This document shows, in pieces, positions 1 through 5,472 of a stretch of DNA of 5,576 nucleotides; within the stretch, counting starts at the first letter, position 1; every line of letters starts with the position of its first letter. Source of the stretch: Firmicutes bacterium UBA994 (lineage in GTDB: Bacteria; Bacillota; UBA994). Position numbers and translations under genes: made by a program. The notes under the pieces were generated by a model that worked only from the letters and a program-made list of their open reading frames with translations, was not told the DNA's origin and did not search any database. The stretch spans positions 617-6,192 of the forward strand of contig DBBC01000009.1 in assembly GCA_002292025.1 (NCBI GenBank), in the 5' to 3' direction.

Positions 1-1
1 T

Positions 2-1375
2 TTTGGCATTAGGGAAGTCCGCTTCCCAAGAGAAAACCCGCCATACAAAGCGGATTACTCTTCTCCTTCAGTGATCAGAGAGCCGGAAAAATGTATCCTC
101 TGCCGCCGTTGCGCGGCGGTATGCGACAAAGTGCAGACCGTCAATGCCATTGCTCCCTTAGAGCGTGGTTTTAACACTACCGTTGCGCCGGCTCATCATC
201 GTCCCCTAGCAGAATCAGTCTGTATCAACTGCGGACAGTGCACGCTGGTCTGCCCAACGGCCGCCCTGCACGAGAAGGACGAAATTAGACGTGTGTGGGA
301 CGCCCTAGCCGATCACCGCAAACATGTTATTGTTCAGACTGCTCCGGCAACTAGGGTATCACTGGGCGAGGAATTCGGCATGGCCTCTGGCAGCGTCGTA
401 ACGGGCCAGATGGTTTCAGCCCTGAAGATGCTTGGGTTCGACAAGGTGTTTGATACGGATTTTACAGCGGATCTCACGATCCTAGAGGAAGGAAGCGAGC
501 TGCTCCATCGGGTTAAGACCGGCGGAGTTCTGCCGTTGATTACCTCATGCAGCCCCGGTTGGATCAAATTCATTGAGCATTTCTACCCTGATCTTCTGCC
601 TAACTTGTCGACCTGTAAGTCTCCACAGCAAATGTTTGGTGCTTTGGCTAAAACTTACTACGCGGAAAAAATGGGCCTTGACCCGGCAGAAATCTTCGTG
701 GTTTCCTACATGCCCTGCACGGCCAAAAAGTATGAGGCCCGTAGGCCGGAGATGCAGAGCAACAGTTACCCCGACGTTGACGTAGTGCTTACAACCAGGG
801 AAGTCGGACGTATGCTGCGCCAGGCCGGTATTAACTTTACTGCGCTCCCTGCCCGGGATTACGACGATCCCCTAGGCATTTCAACCGGTGCCGGTCTTAT
901 TTTCGGCGCCACCGGCGGAGTAATGGAAGCGGCCCTGCGCACCGCCTATGAGCTGGTTACCGGGCAGGATCTGCCGTCACTTGATTTTATCGATGTCAGG
1001 GGGTTGCGCGGTGTCAAGGAGGCGACTGTCGAAATAGGCGATTTAACGGTGAAGGTAGCTGTCGCCCACGGCCTAGGGAATGCCCGCAGCTTGATGGAGG
1101 CCATTAAGAGCGGCTCGGCCGACTACCACTTCATCGAAATAATGTGCTGCCCGGGCGGCTGTATCGGCGGCGGAGGCCAACCGATTCCCACTAATATGGA
1201 GATCAGAGCAGAGCGAATTAAAGCCATCTACATGGCTGATGGGTTGATGGCGGTGCGGAAGTCCCACCTAAACCCTGCTGTGCAACAGCTCTACCGCGAG
1301 TTCCTAGGGGAGCCCCTTGGGCATAAGTCCCATGAGCTATTACATACCCATTACCAGGCTAGGGACAAGTTTTAA
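2..1375 (+). CDS. hydA: [FeFe]-hydrogenase catalytic subunit, N-terminus outside window
   Basis: Catalytic subunit of an [FeFe]-hydrogenase, interconverting H2 with protons and electrons at the H-cluster, probably as part of a cytoplasmic NAD(P)/ferredoxin-linked HydABC or HndABCD complex. The frame is open from base 2 with no stop, and the peptide before the GTG at 71 (...YKADYSSPSVIREPEKC) fits the family linker, so that GTG is internal and the gene is cut by the window edge. Numbering from codon 71: two 4Fe4S ferredoxin motifs (C8/C11/C14/C18 and C51/C54/C57/C61); H-cluster loops L1 TSCSPGW (158-164), L2 MPCTAKK (214-219 region, C215) and L3 MCCPGGC (358-364, C360, C364). E140, E143, R147, C160 and S180 match the proton path of Clostridium pasteurianum CpI. 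The C-terminal SHLNP and HELLHTHY segments are typical. Oddities: serine at 161 where CpI has a cluster-ligand cysteine, and extra cysteines 182 and 359. The N-terminal 2Fe2S and His-ligand cluster domains, if present, lie upstream. HydA versus HndD naming cannot be settled without the partner genes. Confidence 0.96.
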   Translation, partial: FGIREVRFPRENPPYKADYSSPSVIREPEKCILCRRCAAVCDKVQTVNAIAPLERGFNTTVAPAHHRPLAESVCINCGQCTLVCPTAALHEKDEIRRVWDALADHRKHVIVQTAPATRVSLGEEFGMASGSVVTGQMVSALKMLGFDKVFDTDFTADLTILEEGSELLHRVKTGGVLPLITSCSPGWIKFIEHFYPDLLPNLSTCKSPQQMFGALAKTYYAEKMGLDPAEIFVVSYMPCTAKKYEARRPEMQSNSYPDVDVVLTTREVGRMLRQAGINFTALPARDYDDPLGISTGAGLIFGATGGVMEAALRTAYELVTGQDLPSLDFIDVRGLRGVKEATVEIGDLTVKVAVAHGLGNARSLMEAIKSGSADYHFIEIMCCPGGCIGGGGQPIPTNMEIRAERIKAIYMADGLMAVRKSHLNPAVQQLYREFLGEPLGHKSHELLHTHYQARDKF

Positions 1376-1577
1376 GCTATCCCCTGCCGCATTGAACAAA
1401 GCACGAAGGCCGGCTTCTGCAGTCACGGGGCTGCCCCCGAGCTAAAGGGCCGGCCCTTACTTTATCCGATCATGAGCTCATCGAGGCAATCCCTGTATTG
1501 CTAGCCTTGACACTATCGACATACAGAGATTCTAGCCTAGAACCGTCCTTCAGCCGCAATTTGACAATGAGACGGAA
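1376..1577. other. Intergenic gap dense in short inverted repeats
   Basis: I find no convincing gene here on either strand. It contains a series of dyads: 1426-1439 (CGGGG, loop CTGC, CCCCG), 1445-1458 (14-base perfect palindrome), 1472-1481 (ATGAGCTCAT), 1486-1501 (GCAAT, 6-base loop, ATTGC) and 1530-1542 (TTCTAG, C, CTAGAA). A TTGACA hexamer lies at 1507-1512, and another at 1561-1566 just outside, but neither has a good TATAAT-like hexamer at 16-18 bases. The stretch may hold the end of the hydrogenase transcript and a leader or control region for the next gene; that is inference. Confidence 0.5.
1406..1458 (+). terminator. Possible hairpin terminator after hydrogenase gene
   Basis: AAGGCCGGC at 1406-1414 can pair with GCCGGCCCTT at 1449-1458 with one bulged C, enclosing a smaller hairpin at 1426-1439. 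It starts 31 bases after the hydrogenase stop. There is no proper U-tract after it (ACTTTATCC follows), so it is at best a weak intrinsic terminator, or a 3'-end protecting or processing structure. Confidence 0.35.
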
Positions 1578-1829
1578 ATGAGGTCGCCTGTTTTGGAAGC
1601 TAGCTGCAGTCTCGTAGTTTTCGAGCTAGGTCATCATACGTCAGCTTCGCTGGCAACACAAAAAGCACCGACTACCCACGGCGGCCGTCTTAAGTTGCGG
1701 CATGGCTTCCCTTTTGGTCCTAATTGTACCGATGAAGGCACCCCCGTATTAGTGGGAAGAAGTAACGACTATGGGGCTGTACTGATGGTATGTTCAGAAA
1801 AATGTTCACACCCTAAGGGTCATGCTTAA
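1578..1829 (+). CDS. Doubtful small hypothetical protein (83 aa)
   Basis: I do not recognise this product. It starts at ATG 1578 with only a weak purine-rich site (GAGACGGA) before it; the frame is open back to a stop at 1533. Its TAA (1827-1829) directly abuts the ATG of the PHP gene at 1830, an arrangement compatible with translational coupling. The sequence has no membrane segment or signal peptide. The last dozen residues contain a C-x3-C-x-H-x3-H pattern (C72, C76, H78, H82) that could bind metal, but the rest looks like no family I know. It may be a chance ORF, or the tail of a decayed gene, since nothing in the 200 bases before it looks coding. Confidence 0.28.
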   Translation: MRSPVLEASCSLVVFELGHHTSASLATQKAPTTHGGRLKLRHGFPFGPNCTDEGTPVLVGRSNDYGAVLMVCSEKCSHPKGHA

Positions 1830-2612
1830 ATGTTCGCTAAGAACCACCAAGTACCGATACTCAAGCGATACACGGCAGATCTCCATATCCACACTACGCT
1901 TTCCCCCTGTGCCGATTTGGACATGGGGCCTGTCAACATTATTCGCAAAGTACGCAGCTTAGGGATTGGGATTATAGCTATTGCGGATCATCACGCTGTG
2001 GCAAATATACCTGCGGTGATGGAACATGCGGGCTCTGCGCCACCATTAGTGATCCCTGGCATTGAGGTGCAGACCAAGGAAGAAGTGCACCTGCTGTGCC
2101 TCTTTCCCGACTTTCCGACGCTCAATGATTTTGCCGTGCTAATCAGAAGCAAATTGCCGCCGTTTCGCAACAGGGCGGCTCTGTTCGGGGAGCAGGTGGT
2201 AGTCAATGCGAAAGAAGAAATTCTCTACTTTGAGGAAATGCTGCTCGTTGGTTCGGTCGCTATGTCTGTGGAAAATGTGGCTCTGGAAACAAAAATGCGA
2301 GGGGGTTTGCTGATACCATCCCATGTTGACAGGCCCGCCTACAGTTTGCTGGCCAATCTGGGCTTTCTTCCCCCGGGGTTAGACGTAGACGCTCTGGAAA
2401 TAGCTCGGCCGGAAAATTTGGCAAACCTGTTGACTGCTCATTCCGCATTGCGAGGCACAACGTTTATTACGTCCTCGGACGCTCATTTCTTACGCCAAAT
2501 GGATACCCATTATGTGACTGTTTTTTATTTGGCCGAGCCTTCCTTTGAAGAAGTAAAGCTGGCTTTGGGCGGCAAGGAAGGCAGAAAAGCATTGATTGAA
2601 AGGAGGGCATAG
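1830..2612 (+). CDS. PHP-domain metal-dependent phosphoesterase-like protein
   Basis: A 260-residue stand-alone PHP-domain protein of the TrpH/YciV-like group. The family folds as a TIM-like barrel binding two or three metal ions, and known members hydrolyse phosphate esters (nucleotides, RNA ends or histidinol phosphate); the substrate here is unknown. The metal-site residues appear complete: HIH (H19, H21), ADHH (D53-H55), GIE (E79), H87, SHVDR (H165) and SDAH (D217, H219). There is no signal peptide or membrane segment, so it should be cytoplasmic. The ATG has AAGGG at 1815-1819, ten bases before it. The C-terminal half (SHVDRPAYSLLANLGFLPPG) resembles the PHP proteins I recall beside clostridial [FeFe]-hydrogenase genes, which agrees with the hydrogenase upstream on the same strand. 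A role in hydrogenase or redox-cofactor metabolism is inference from context. It is convergent with the M14 gene, with 49 bases between the stops. Confidence 0.9.
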   Translation: MFAKNHQVPILKRYTADLHIHTTLSPCADLDMGPVNIIRKVRSLGIGIIAIADHHAVANIPAVMEHAGSAPPLVIPGIEVQTKEEVHLLCLFPDFPTLNDFAVLIRSKLPPFRNRAALFGEQVVVNAKEEILYFEEMLLVGSVAMSVENVALETKMRGGLLIPSHVDRPAYSLLANLGFLPPGLDVDALEIARPENLANLLTAHSALRGTTFITSSDAHFLRQMDTHYVTVFYLAEPSFEEVKLALGGKEGRKALIERRA

Positions 2613-2661
2613 AGGAGACAGTAGAATAGTACCCTTTGTATGCCCTGTATGACGAGTGCTG

Positions 2662-4437
2662 CTAGAAAGTGTCAACCGCGGTGCTGCCGATGCTCTCATC
2701 AGGCAATGGGGCCGCATACGATGTTCCTCTTTCTCCAATCGCCGCGGTTACCCTCTTCGTGCCGCCGCGCTGTGACACTAGGCATACAGCGAGTTCCTCC
2801 GCGGCTGCGTTGTTTTTTGCGCGCACGTTCCATTTTACGCGCACTGTTCCCTTCTGCGGGGGGAATACATAGTAGAGCCACGCTTTCTGCCCCGCAGCAT
2901 ACCCCTCCAAGTGGCCAATTTCATACTGGTGCTCACAATTAACTAATTCTGTGCCCTTAGGCAACTCCAAACGAACCAGATCTGGCCTTACCGCCTGATG
3001 TTTTATCGCCTGCTTGGTAATATTCGTTGACAAGAACCCATGGTTTGAAACCACGGCATGCACGCTGTAGAGATGCTCGCCCAGTGGCTTTACCACAACC
3101 TCGTCGATGTGTACCTCCGGCAGGGCAAGGGCATAGCTGATGGCAAAAGCGGTCATGCGATGACATTCTGCGCGCAGCAAATGCCTTGGTGGATTCTGGC
3201 GATATTCTTTGCTTTTCCATCCACCCACCTCTACGGTGCCAAACTGCGGATGCGCCACCTTCTGCCAGGGCACAAAAGCGTCCCCGGTTAGCTCGCGGTC
3301 GTTCCACTGCAATAGCTTAAGTTCAAGCTTGCGCCTGTCAACTTTCTCTGGTGACTTGAGGTAGTCTGCCTTCATTTCTGGTGCTGCACGCCCCACCGCG
3401 TCCCATAGCTCGGGGGTAAACGCCAAAAGGCCTAGTTGGTCAAAACACCAGTCGTCCAGCACACCCGAAGAGCTATCACCATAGCAGGAGATTACGGGAT
3501 AGCCCGTGGCGTTTTCACCTAGTTTGCCGATAGCGGCATAGAGGGCTATGTCTTCCTCGGCGAAGTCTTTATCGGGAATGGTGCTATGTGGCCTAAACAG
3601 CATCCCACCCGTAGTATGGTACAGCAACACACCGGCAATGTTCGGGCGTTGGCTAATAAACTCAACTTGGCACCGTGTCTCTGGTTCAGAAAGCGGATAG
3701 GGACCGGCACCGGTAGTCTGTGTGCTAAACCCCGAGGGAAAGTTGCGATTAAGGTCTAAACCGTACTTCGTGGCTACATGCGCGAAAGGAGGCAGCACTT
3801 CTTCTACCCACTCGCCCTTGGCATCCTTGAGCACGCCTTCAGTATAAATGTGATAAAAGGGCCCGGCAGTGTCAAGCGGCGAGCGTTCAGTCATCAGTCG
3901 CGCATCTTCCGGGTCTGCCTTCCACGCTCCGCGCGCGTCATCGCGAATGCGCATAGAGAGAATCAACCCATTGCCATCGAAATCCTCGGCATGTAGCCCA
4001 GGAGGGTCTTCCTGTTTGCGAAAGTCAGGGAAAGGCCTGACACTGCTCCTAAGATGAGTCGGGCTGGTTAAATACAGCTCCGCGCCATCGGGATTGATGC
4101 GCGGCAAAATATAGAAGGTACGCGAATCCACGAGCTTCGTAACAATACCGTCTGTCCCATAGCGCGTAAGCAGATAGTCAATCAGGTGCAGCGCCGCCAT
4201 GGAGCCGGTCACTTCCCCAGCATGAATATTGCCGTCAACATACATGCCCGGCTTCTCCAGCGGCAGCCCTGTACGGGGGTTTGTTATGGTCACCGCCCAG
4301 ATGTCGCGCCCCTCGTAACTCTTGCCTACGGAAACTAAGGTAACTAAGTCAGGATACTTCTCTTTAAAAGCGTGTAATGCATCGGCAAGTTCTTGATATA
4401 GCAAGTAACGGTCAAAAGTAACTACTGTATTTCCCAT
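2662..4437 (-). CDS. M14 family zinc carboxypeptidase-like protein
   Basis: A 591-residue protein with an M14 (carboxypeptidase A-like) catalytic domain over about residues 10-435. Zinc ligands are H72 and E75 (IHAGE) and H274 (LLYHTTGG); the catalytic glutamate is E343 (FTPELWD). NRNF (N230, R231) matches the substrate carboxylate-binding Asn-Arg of carboxypeptidase A, and PRINPDG (112-118) is the usual core motif, with R130 a candidate for Arg127. A segment around 150-215 (DFDGNGLILSMR, then RLM, YHIYTEG) is an insertion typical of large bacterial M14 enzymes. Residues about 441-570 (from EVHIDEVVVKPL) look beta-rich, like the accessory domain of those enzymes. The start MGNTVVTFDR has no signal peptide, so it probably acts in the cytoplasm on peptides, unlike most secreted relatives. 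The ATG at 4437 has GAGGGGG six bases upstream, supporting the start. It stands alone between the convergent PHP gene and the tRNA cluster. Exact specificity cannot be told from sequence. Confidence 0.93.
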   Translation of the reverse strand: MGNTVVTFDRYLLYQELADALHAFKEKYPDLVTLVSVGKSYEGRDIWAVTITNPRTGLPLEKPGMYVDGNIHAGEVTGSMAALHLIDYLLTRYGTDGIVTKLVDSRTFYILPRINPDGAELYLTSPTHLRSSVRPFPDFRKQEDPPGLHAEDFDGNGLILSMRIRDDARGAWKADPEDARLMTERSPLDTAGPFYHIYTEGVLKDAKGEWVEEVLPPFAHVATKYGLDLNRNFPSGFSTQTTGAGPYPLSEPETRCQVEFISQRPNIAGVLLYHTTGGMLFRPHSTIPDKDFAEEDIALYAAIGKLGENATGYPVISCYGDSSSGVLDDWCFDQLGLLAFTPELWDAVGRAAPEMKADYLKSPEKVDRRKLELKLLQWNDRELTGDAFVPWQKVAHPQFGTVEVGGWKSKEYRQNPPRHLLRAECHRMTAFAISYALALPEVHIDEVVVKPLGEHLYSVHAVVSNHGFLSTNITKQAIKHQAVRPDLVRLELPKGTELVNCEHQYEIGHLEGYAAGQKAWLYYVFPPQKGTVRVKWNVRAKNNAAAEELAVCLVSQRGGTKRVTAAIGERGTSYAAPLPDESIGSTAVDTF

Positions 4438-4443
4438 GGGTAG

Positions 4444-4450
4444 CCCCCTC
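4444..4450 (-). promoter_or_regulatory. Ribosome binding site of M14 gene
   Basis: On the - strand GAGGGGG lies six bases before ATG 4437. It is a good AG-rich match for the 16S rRNA tail and fixes the start; no other in-frame ATG nearby has one. Confidence 0.75.
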
Positions 4451-4465
4451 TCGCGCCTGGCCCGG

Positions 4466-4492
4466 CTTATACCTATATTTTCGCGCTACCAA
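4466..4492 (-). promoter_or_regulatory. Candidate promoter of M14 gene
   Basis: On the - strand TTGGTA (4487-4492) and TATAAG (4466-4471) are separated by 15 bases, shorter than the preferred 17, and lie about 30 bases before the M14 ATG. The preceding tRNA terminator at 4556-4579 implies that M14 needs its own promoter in this gap, but this pair is only a moderate match. Confidence 0.35.
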
Positions 4493-4555
4493 CCGTGATT
4501 CCTGCCACCGGGAACTAAGTGGTCCTTTAACGACATTTCTCTCGCTTCTCAAGGG

Positions 4556-4579
4556 AAAAAGCCGCATGGCGCGGCTTTT
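4556..4579 (-). terminator. Intrinsic terminator of tRNA cluster
   Basis: A perfect 9-bp stem (AAAAGCCGC / GCGGCTTTT) with a 5-base loop, read on the - strand as hairpin plus TTTTT, 11 bases past the CCA end of tRNA-Leu. The symmetric A and T flanks would also let it work on the + strand, but no + strand gene ends here. Confidence 0.9.
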
Positions 4580-4589
4580 GTGTCCTTTA

Positions 4590-4678
4590 TGGTGCCGAAG
4601 GCCGGAATCGAACCGGCACGCCCCTCACGGAGCGAGGGATTTTAAGTCCCTTGCGTCTGCCTGTTTCGCCACTTCGGC
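4590..4678 (-). tRNA. trnL: tRNA-Leu(TAA)
   Basis: An 89-base class II tRNA with encoded CCA. Acceptor stem GCCGAAG/CTTCGGC with discriminator A; anticodon stem AGGGA/TCCCT around loop CTTAAAA, giving anticodon TAA; long variable arm with stem CGCTCC/GGGGCG; T arm GCCGG-TTCGATT-CCGGC. It reads UUA (and UUG by wobble). It is the last gene of the cluster, nine bases after tRNA-Cys, and is followed by the strong terminator. Confidence 0.98.
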
Positions 4679-4687
4679 AAATTAAAT

Positions 4688-4762
<75 letters not shown>

Positions 4763-4768
4763 GGAAAC

Positions 4769-4796
4769 AAAAACCCAACATACGTTCGTAGCTGGG
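4769..4796 (-). terminator. Possible terminator or attenuator between tRNA-Gly and tRNA-Cys
   Basis: On the - strand CCCA (4793-4796) pairs with TGGG (4774-4777), with an inner TAC-GAAC-GTA helix, followed at once by TTTTTGTTT. The stem is imperfect, with an internal loop, so termination is probably partial. tRNA-Cys begins seven bases after the T-run, so complete termination here would silence Cys and Leu. Confidence 0.5.
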
Positions 4797-4807
4797 CGCA
4801 TAAACTA

Positions 4808-4882
4808 TGGAGCGGAAGACGAGATTCGAACTCGCGACCCTCGCCTTGGCAAGGCGATGCTCTACCGCTGAGCTACTTCCGC
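4808..4882 (-). tRNA. trnG: tRNA-Gly(GCC)
   Basis: A 75-base cloverleaf with encoded CCA: acceptor GCGGAAG/CTTCCGC with discriminator U, anticodon stem TCGCC/GGCGA around TTGCCAA (anticodon GCC), T arm with TTCGAAT. It reads GGC and GGU. A promoter with an extended -10 lies 17 bases upstream. Confidence 0.98.
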
Positions 4883-4898
4883 ATGCGTCGCATCCTGC

Positions 4899-4927
4899 AT
4901 TCTAGCACATTGCTAAACGCCCCACAA
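4899..4927 (-). promoter_or_regulatory. Promoter upstream of tRNA-Gly
   Basis: On the - strand TTGTGG (4922-4927), a 17-base spacer and TAGAAT (4899-4904), preceded by TG to make an extended -10 (TGCTAGAAT). The predicted start is about ten bases before tRNA-Gly. The 88-base gap after tRNA-Phe leaves room for it. Confidence 0.65.
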
Positions 4928-4970
4928 GACTTCGAACATAGTCACAGTCTACTCTGCAAGGCTTAAAAAG

Positions 4971-5046
<76 letters not shown>

Positions 5047-5077
5047 ACGCGCTACATAATATACCACGACTCCAAAG

Positions 5078-5153
5078 TGGTGGGAGCAATAGGGCTCGAA
5101 CCTATGACCCCCTGCTTGTAAGGCAGGTGCTCTCCCAGCTGAGCTATGCTCCC
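5078..5153 (-). tRNA. trnV: tRNA-Val(TAC)
   Basis: A 76-base cloverleaf with encoded CCA: acceptor GGGAGCA/TGCTCCC, discriminator A, anticodon stem CCTGC/GCAGG around CTTACAA (anticodon TAC), T loop TTCGAGC. It is headed by the strongest promoter in the window, whose -10 ends 11 bases upstream. Confidence 0.98.
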
Positions 5154-5164
5154 GTGCATTTAGT

Positions 5165-5193
5165 AGTATACTTGCTTAAATCTCTACCGTCAA
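5165..5193 (-). promoter_or_regulatory. Strong sigma-A-like promoter of tRNA-Val (and Phe)
   Basis: On the - strand TTGACG (5188-5193), exactly 17 bases, then TATACT (5165-5170): five of six matches in each hexamer. Transcription should start a few bases before tRNA-Val. It directly follows the terminator-like hairpin at 5197-5217, which separates it from tRNA-Arg. Confidence 0.8.
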
Positions 5194-5196
5194 GCG

Positions 5197-5217
5197 AAAA
5201 ATCAGGGCTTGCAACCC
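5197..5217 (-). terminator. Probable intrinsic terminator after tRNA-Arg
   Basis: On the - strand a short stem GGGTT/AGCCC (one G-U pair, loop GCA; possibly lengthened by outer TCAG/CTGA pairing) is followed by TGATTTTTCGC. It ends the tRNA-Arg unit just before the tRNA-Val promoter. The stem is short, so efficiency may be moderate. Confidence 0.55.
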
Positions 5218-5277
5218 AAAATCTGACTTCCCGCGTCTCGCTCCCCAATTCCCGTTCTCGTTCCCTTTCCCCGTTCT

Positions 5278-5305
5278 AACTTCTCACTTCCAACTTCTCA
5301 CTTCT
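5278..5305 (-). repeat. Two-copy 14-base tandem repeat in purine-rich tract
   Basis: AACTTCTCACTTCC at 5278-5291 is followed by AACTTCTCACTTCT at 5292-5305, one mismatch in 14. The preceding bases from about 5225 are also pyrimidine-rich with loosely repeated CCGTTCTCGTTCCC-like units. On the transcribed - strand it reads as GAGAAGT / GGGAAC purine-rich RNA trailing tRNA-Arg. It does not encode anything I can see. Confidence 0.7.
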
Positions 5306-5312
5306 AGTTAAG

Positions 5313-5387
5313 TGGTACGCCCGAGAGGAATCGAACCTCCGCACCCGGATCCGGAGTCCGGCGCTCTATCCACTGAGCTACGGGCGC
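5313..5387 (-). tRNA. trnR: tRNA-Arg(CCG)
   Basis: A 75-base cloverleaf with encoded CCA: acceptor GCGCCCG/CGGGCGT, so the terminal 1-72 pair is G-U; discriminator A; anticodon stem CCGGA/TCCGG around CTCCGGA (anticodon CCG); T arm GGAGG-TTCGATT-CCTCT with one mispair-tolerant end. It reads CGG. It is the first gene of the cluster and has its own promoter about 14 bases upstream. Confidence 0.97.
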
Positions 5388-5400
5388 ATGTCACGCACAC

Positions 5401-5429
5401 AGTATATATCTTTGTTTGAGCCCGCGCAA
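5401..5429 (-). promoter_or_regulatory. Promoter of tRNA-Arg
   Basis: On the - strand TTGCGC (5424-5429), a 17-base spacer and TATACT (5401-5406), the same -10 hexamer as the tRNA-Val promoter. The -10 ends 13 bases before the mature 5' end, so transcription would begin a few bases before the tRNA. The -35 is a weak match (three of six). Confidence 0.65.
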
Positions 5430-5433
5430 CTAC

Positions 5434-5452
5434 AAAAAATATGGCCGAAGGC
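5434..5452 (-). terminator. Weak terminator-like element after ABC transporter gene
   Basis: On the - strand GCC-TTC-GGC is followed by CATATTTTTT, 20 bases after the ABC gene stop. Only three base pairs can form, so the T-run is the main evidence; read-through into the tRNA cluster is possible. Confidence 0.3.
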
Positions 5453-5472
5453 GCTCTCTTGAATCTTGAAGA

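Noticed and set aside
1507..1566. Two perfect TTGACA hexamers (1507 and 1561) as promoters for the ORF or PHP gene
   Set aside because: No TATAAT-like hexamer is found 16-18 bases downstream of either; they are recorded under the gap only.
1376..1829. Rex operator (TTGTGA-type dyad) expected near hydrogenase genes
   Set aside because: No such dyad is present; the dyads that are there have other sequences. The operon's control region would lie upstream of the window anyway.
2600..2661. Good Shine-Dalgarno sequence (AAGGAGG) at the end of the PHP gene, suggesting a next gene
   Set aside because: No start codon at proper distance opens a credible frame; the ORF from ATG 2640 is antisense to the M14 gene and looks non-coding. 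The AGG AGG codons simply encode the C-terminal Arg-Arg.
2957..3307. ORFs of 77 to 116 residues on either strand within the M14 gene
   Set aside because: They are shadows in other frames of a gene with a complete catalytic motif set and no independent coding signs.
4775..4788. LexA/DinR-like box (on the - strand CGAACGTATGTTGG)
   Set aside because: It fits 12 of 14 positions of the Bacillus consensus, but the second half-site is broken and it overlaps the hairpin between two tRNA genes with no damage-response gene nearby, so chance or hairpin constraint is likelier.
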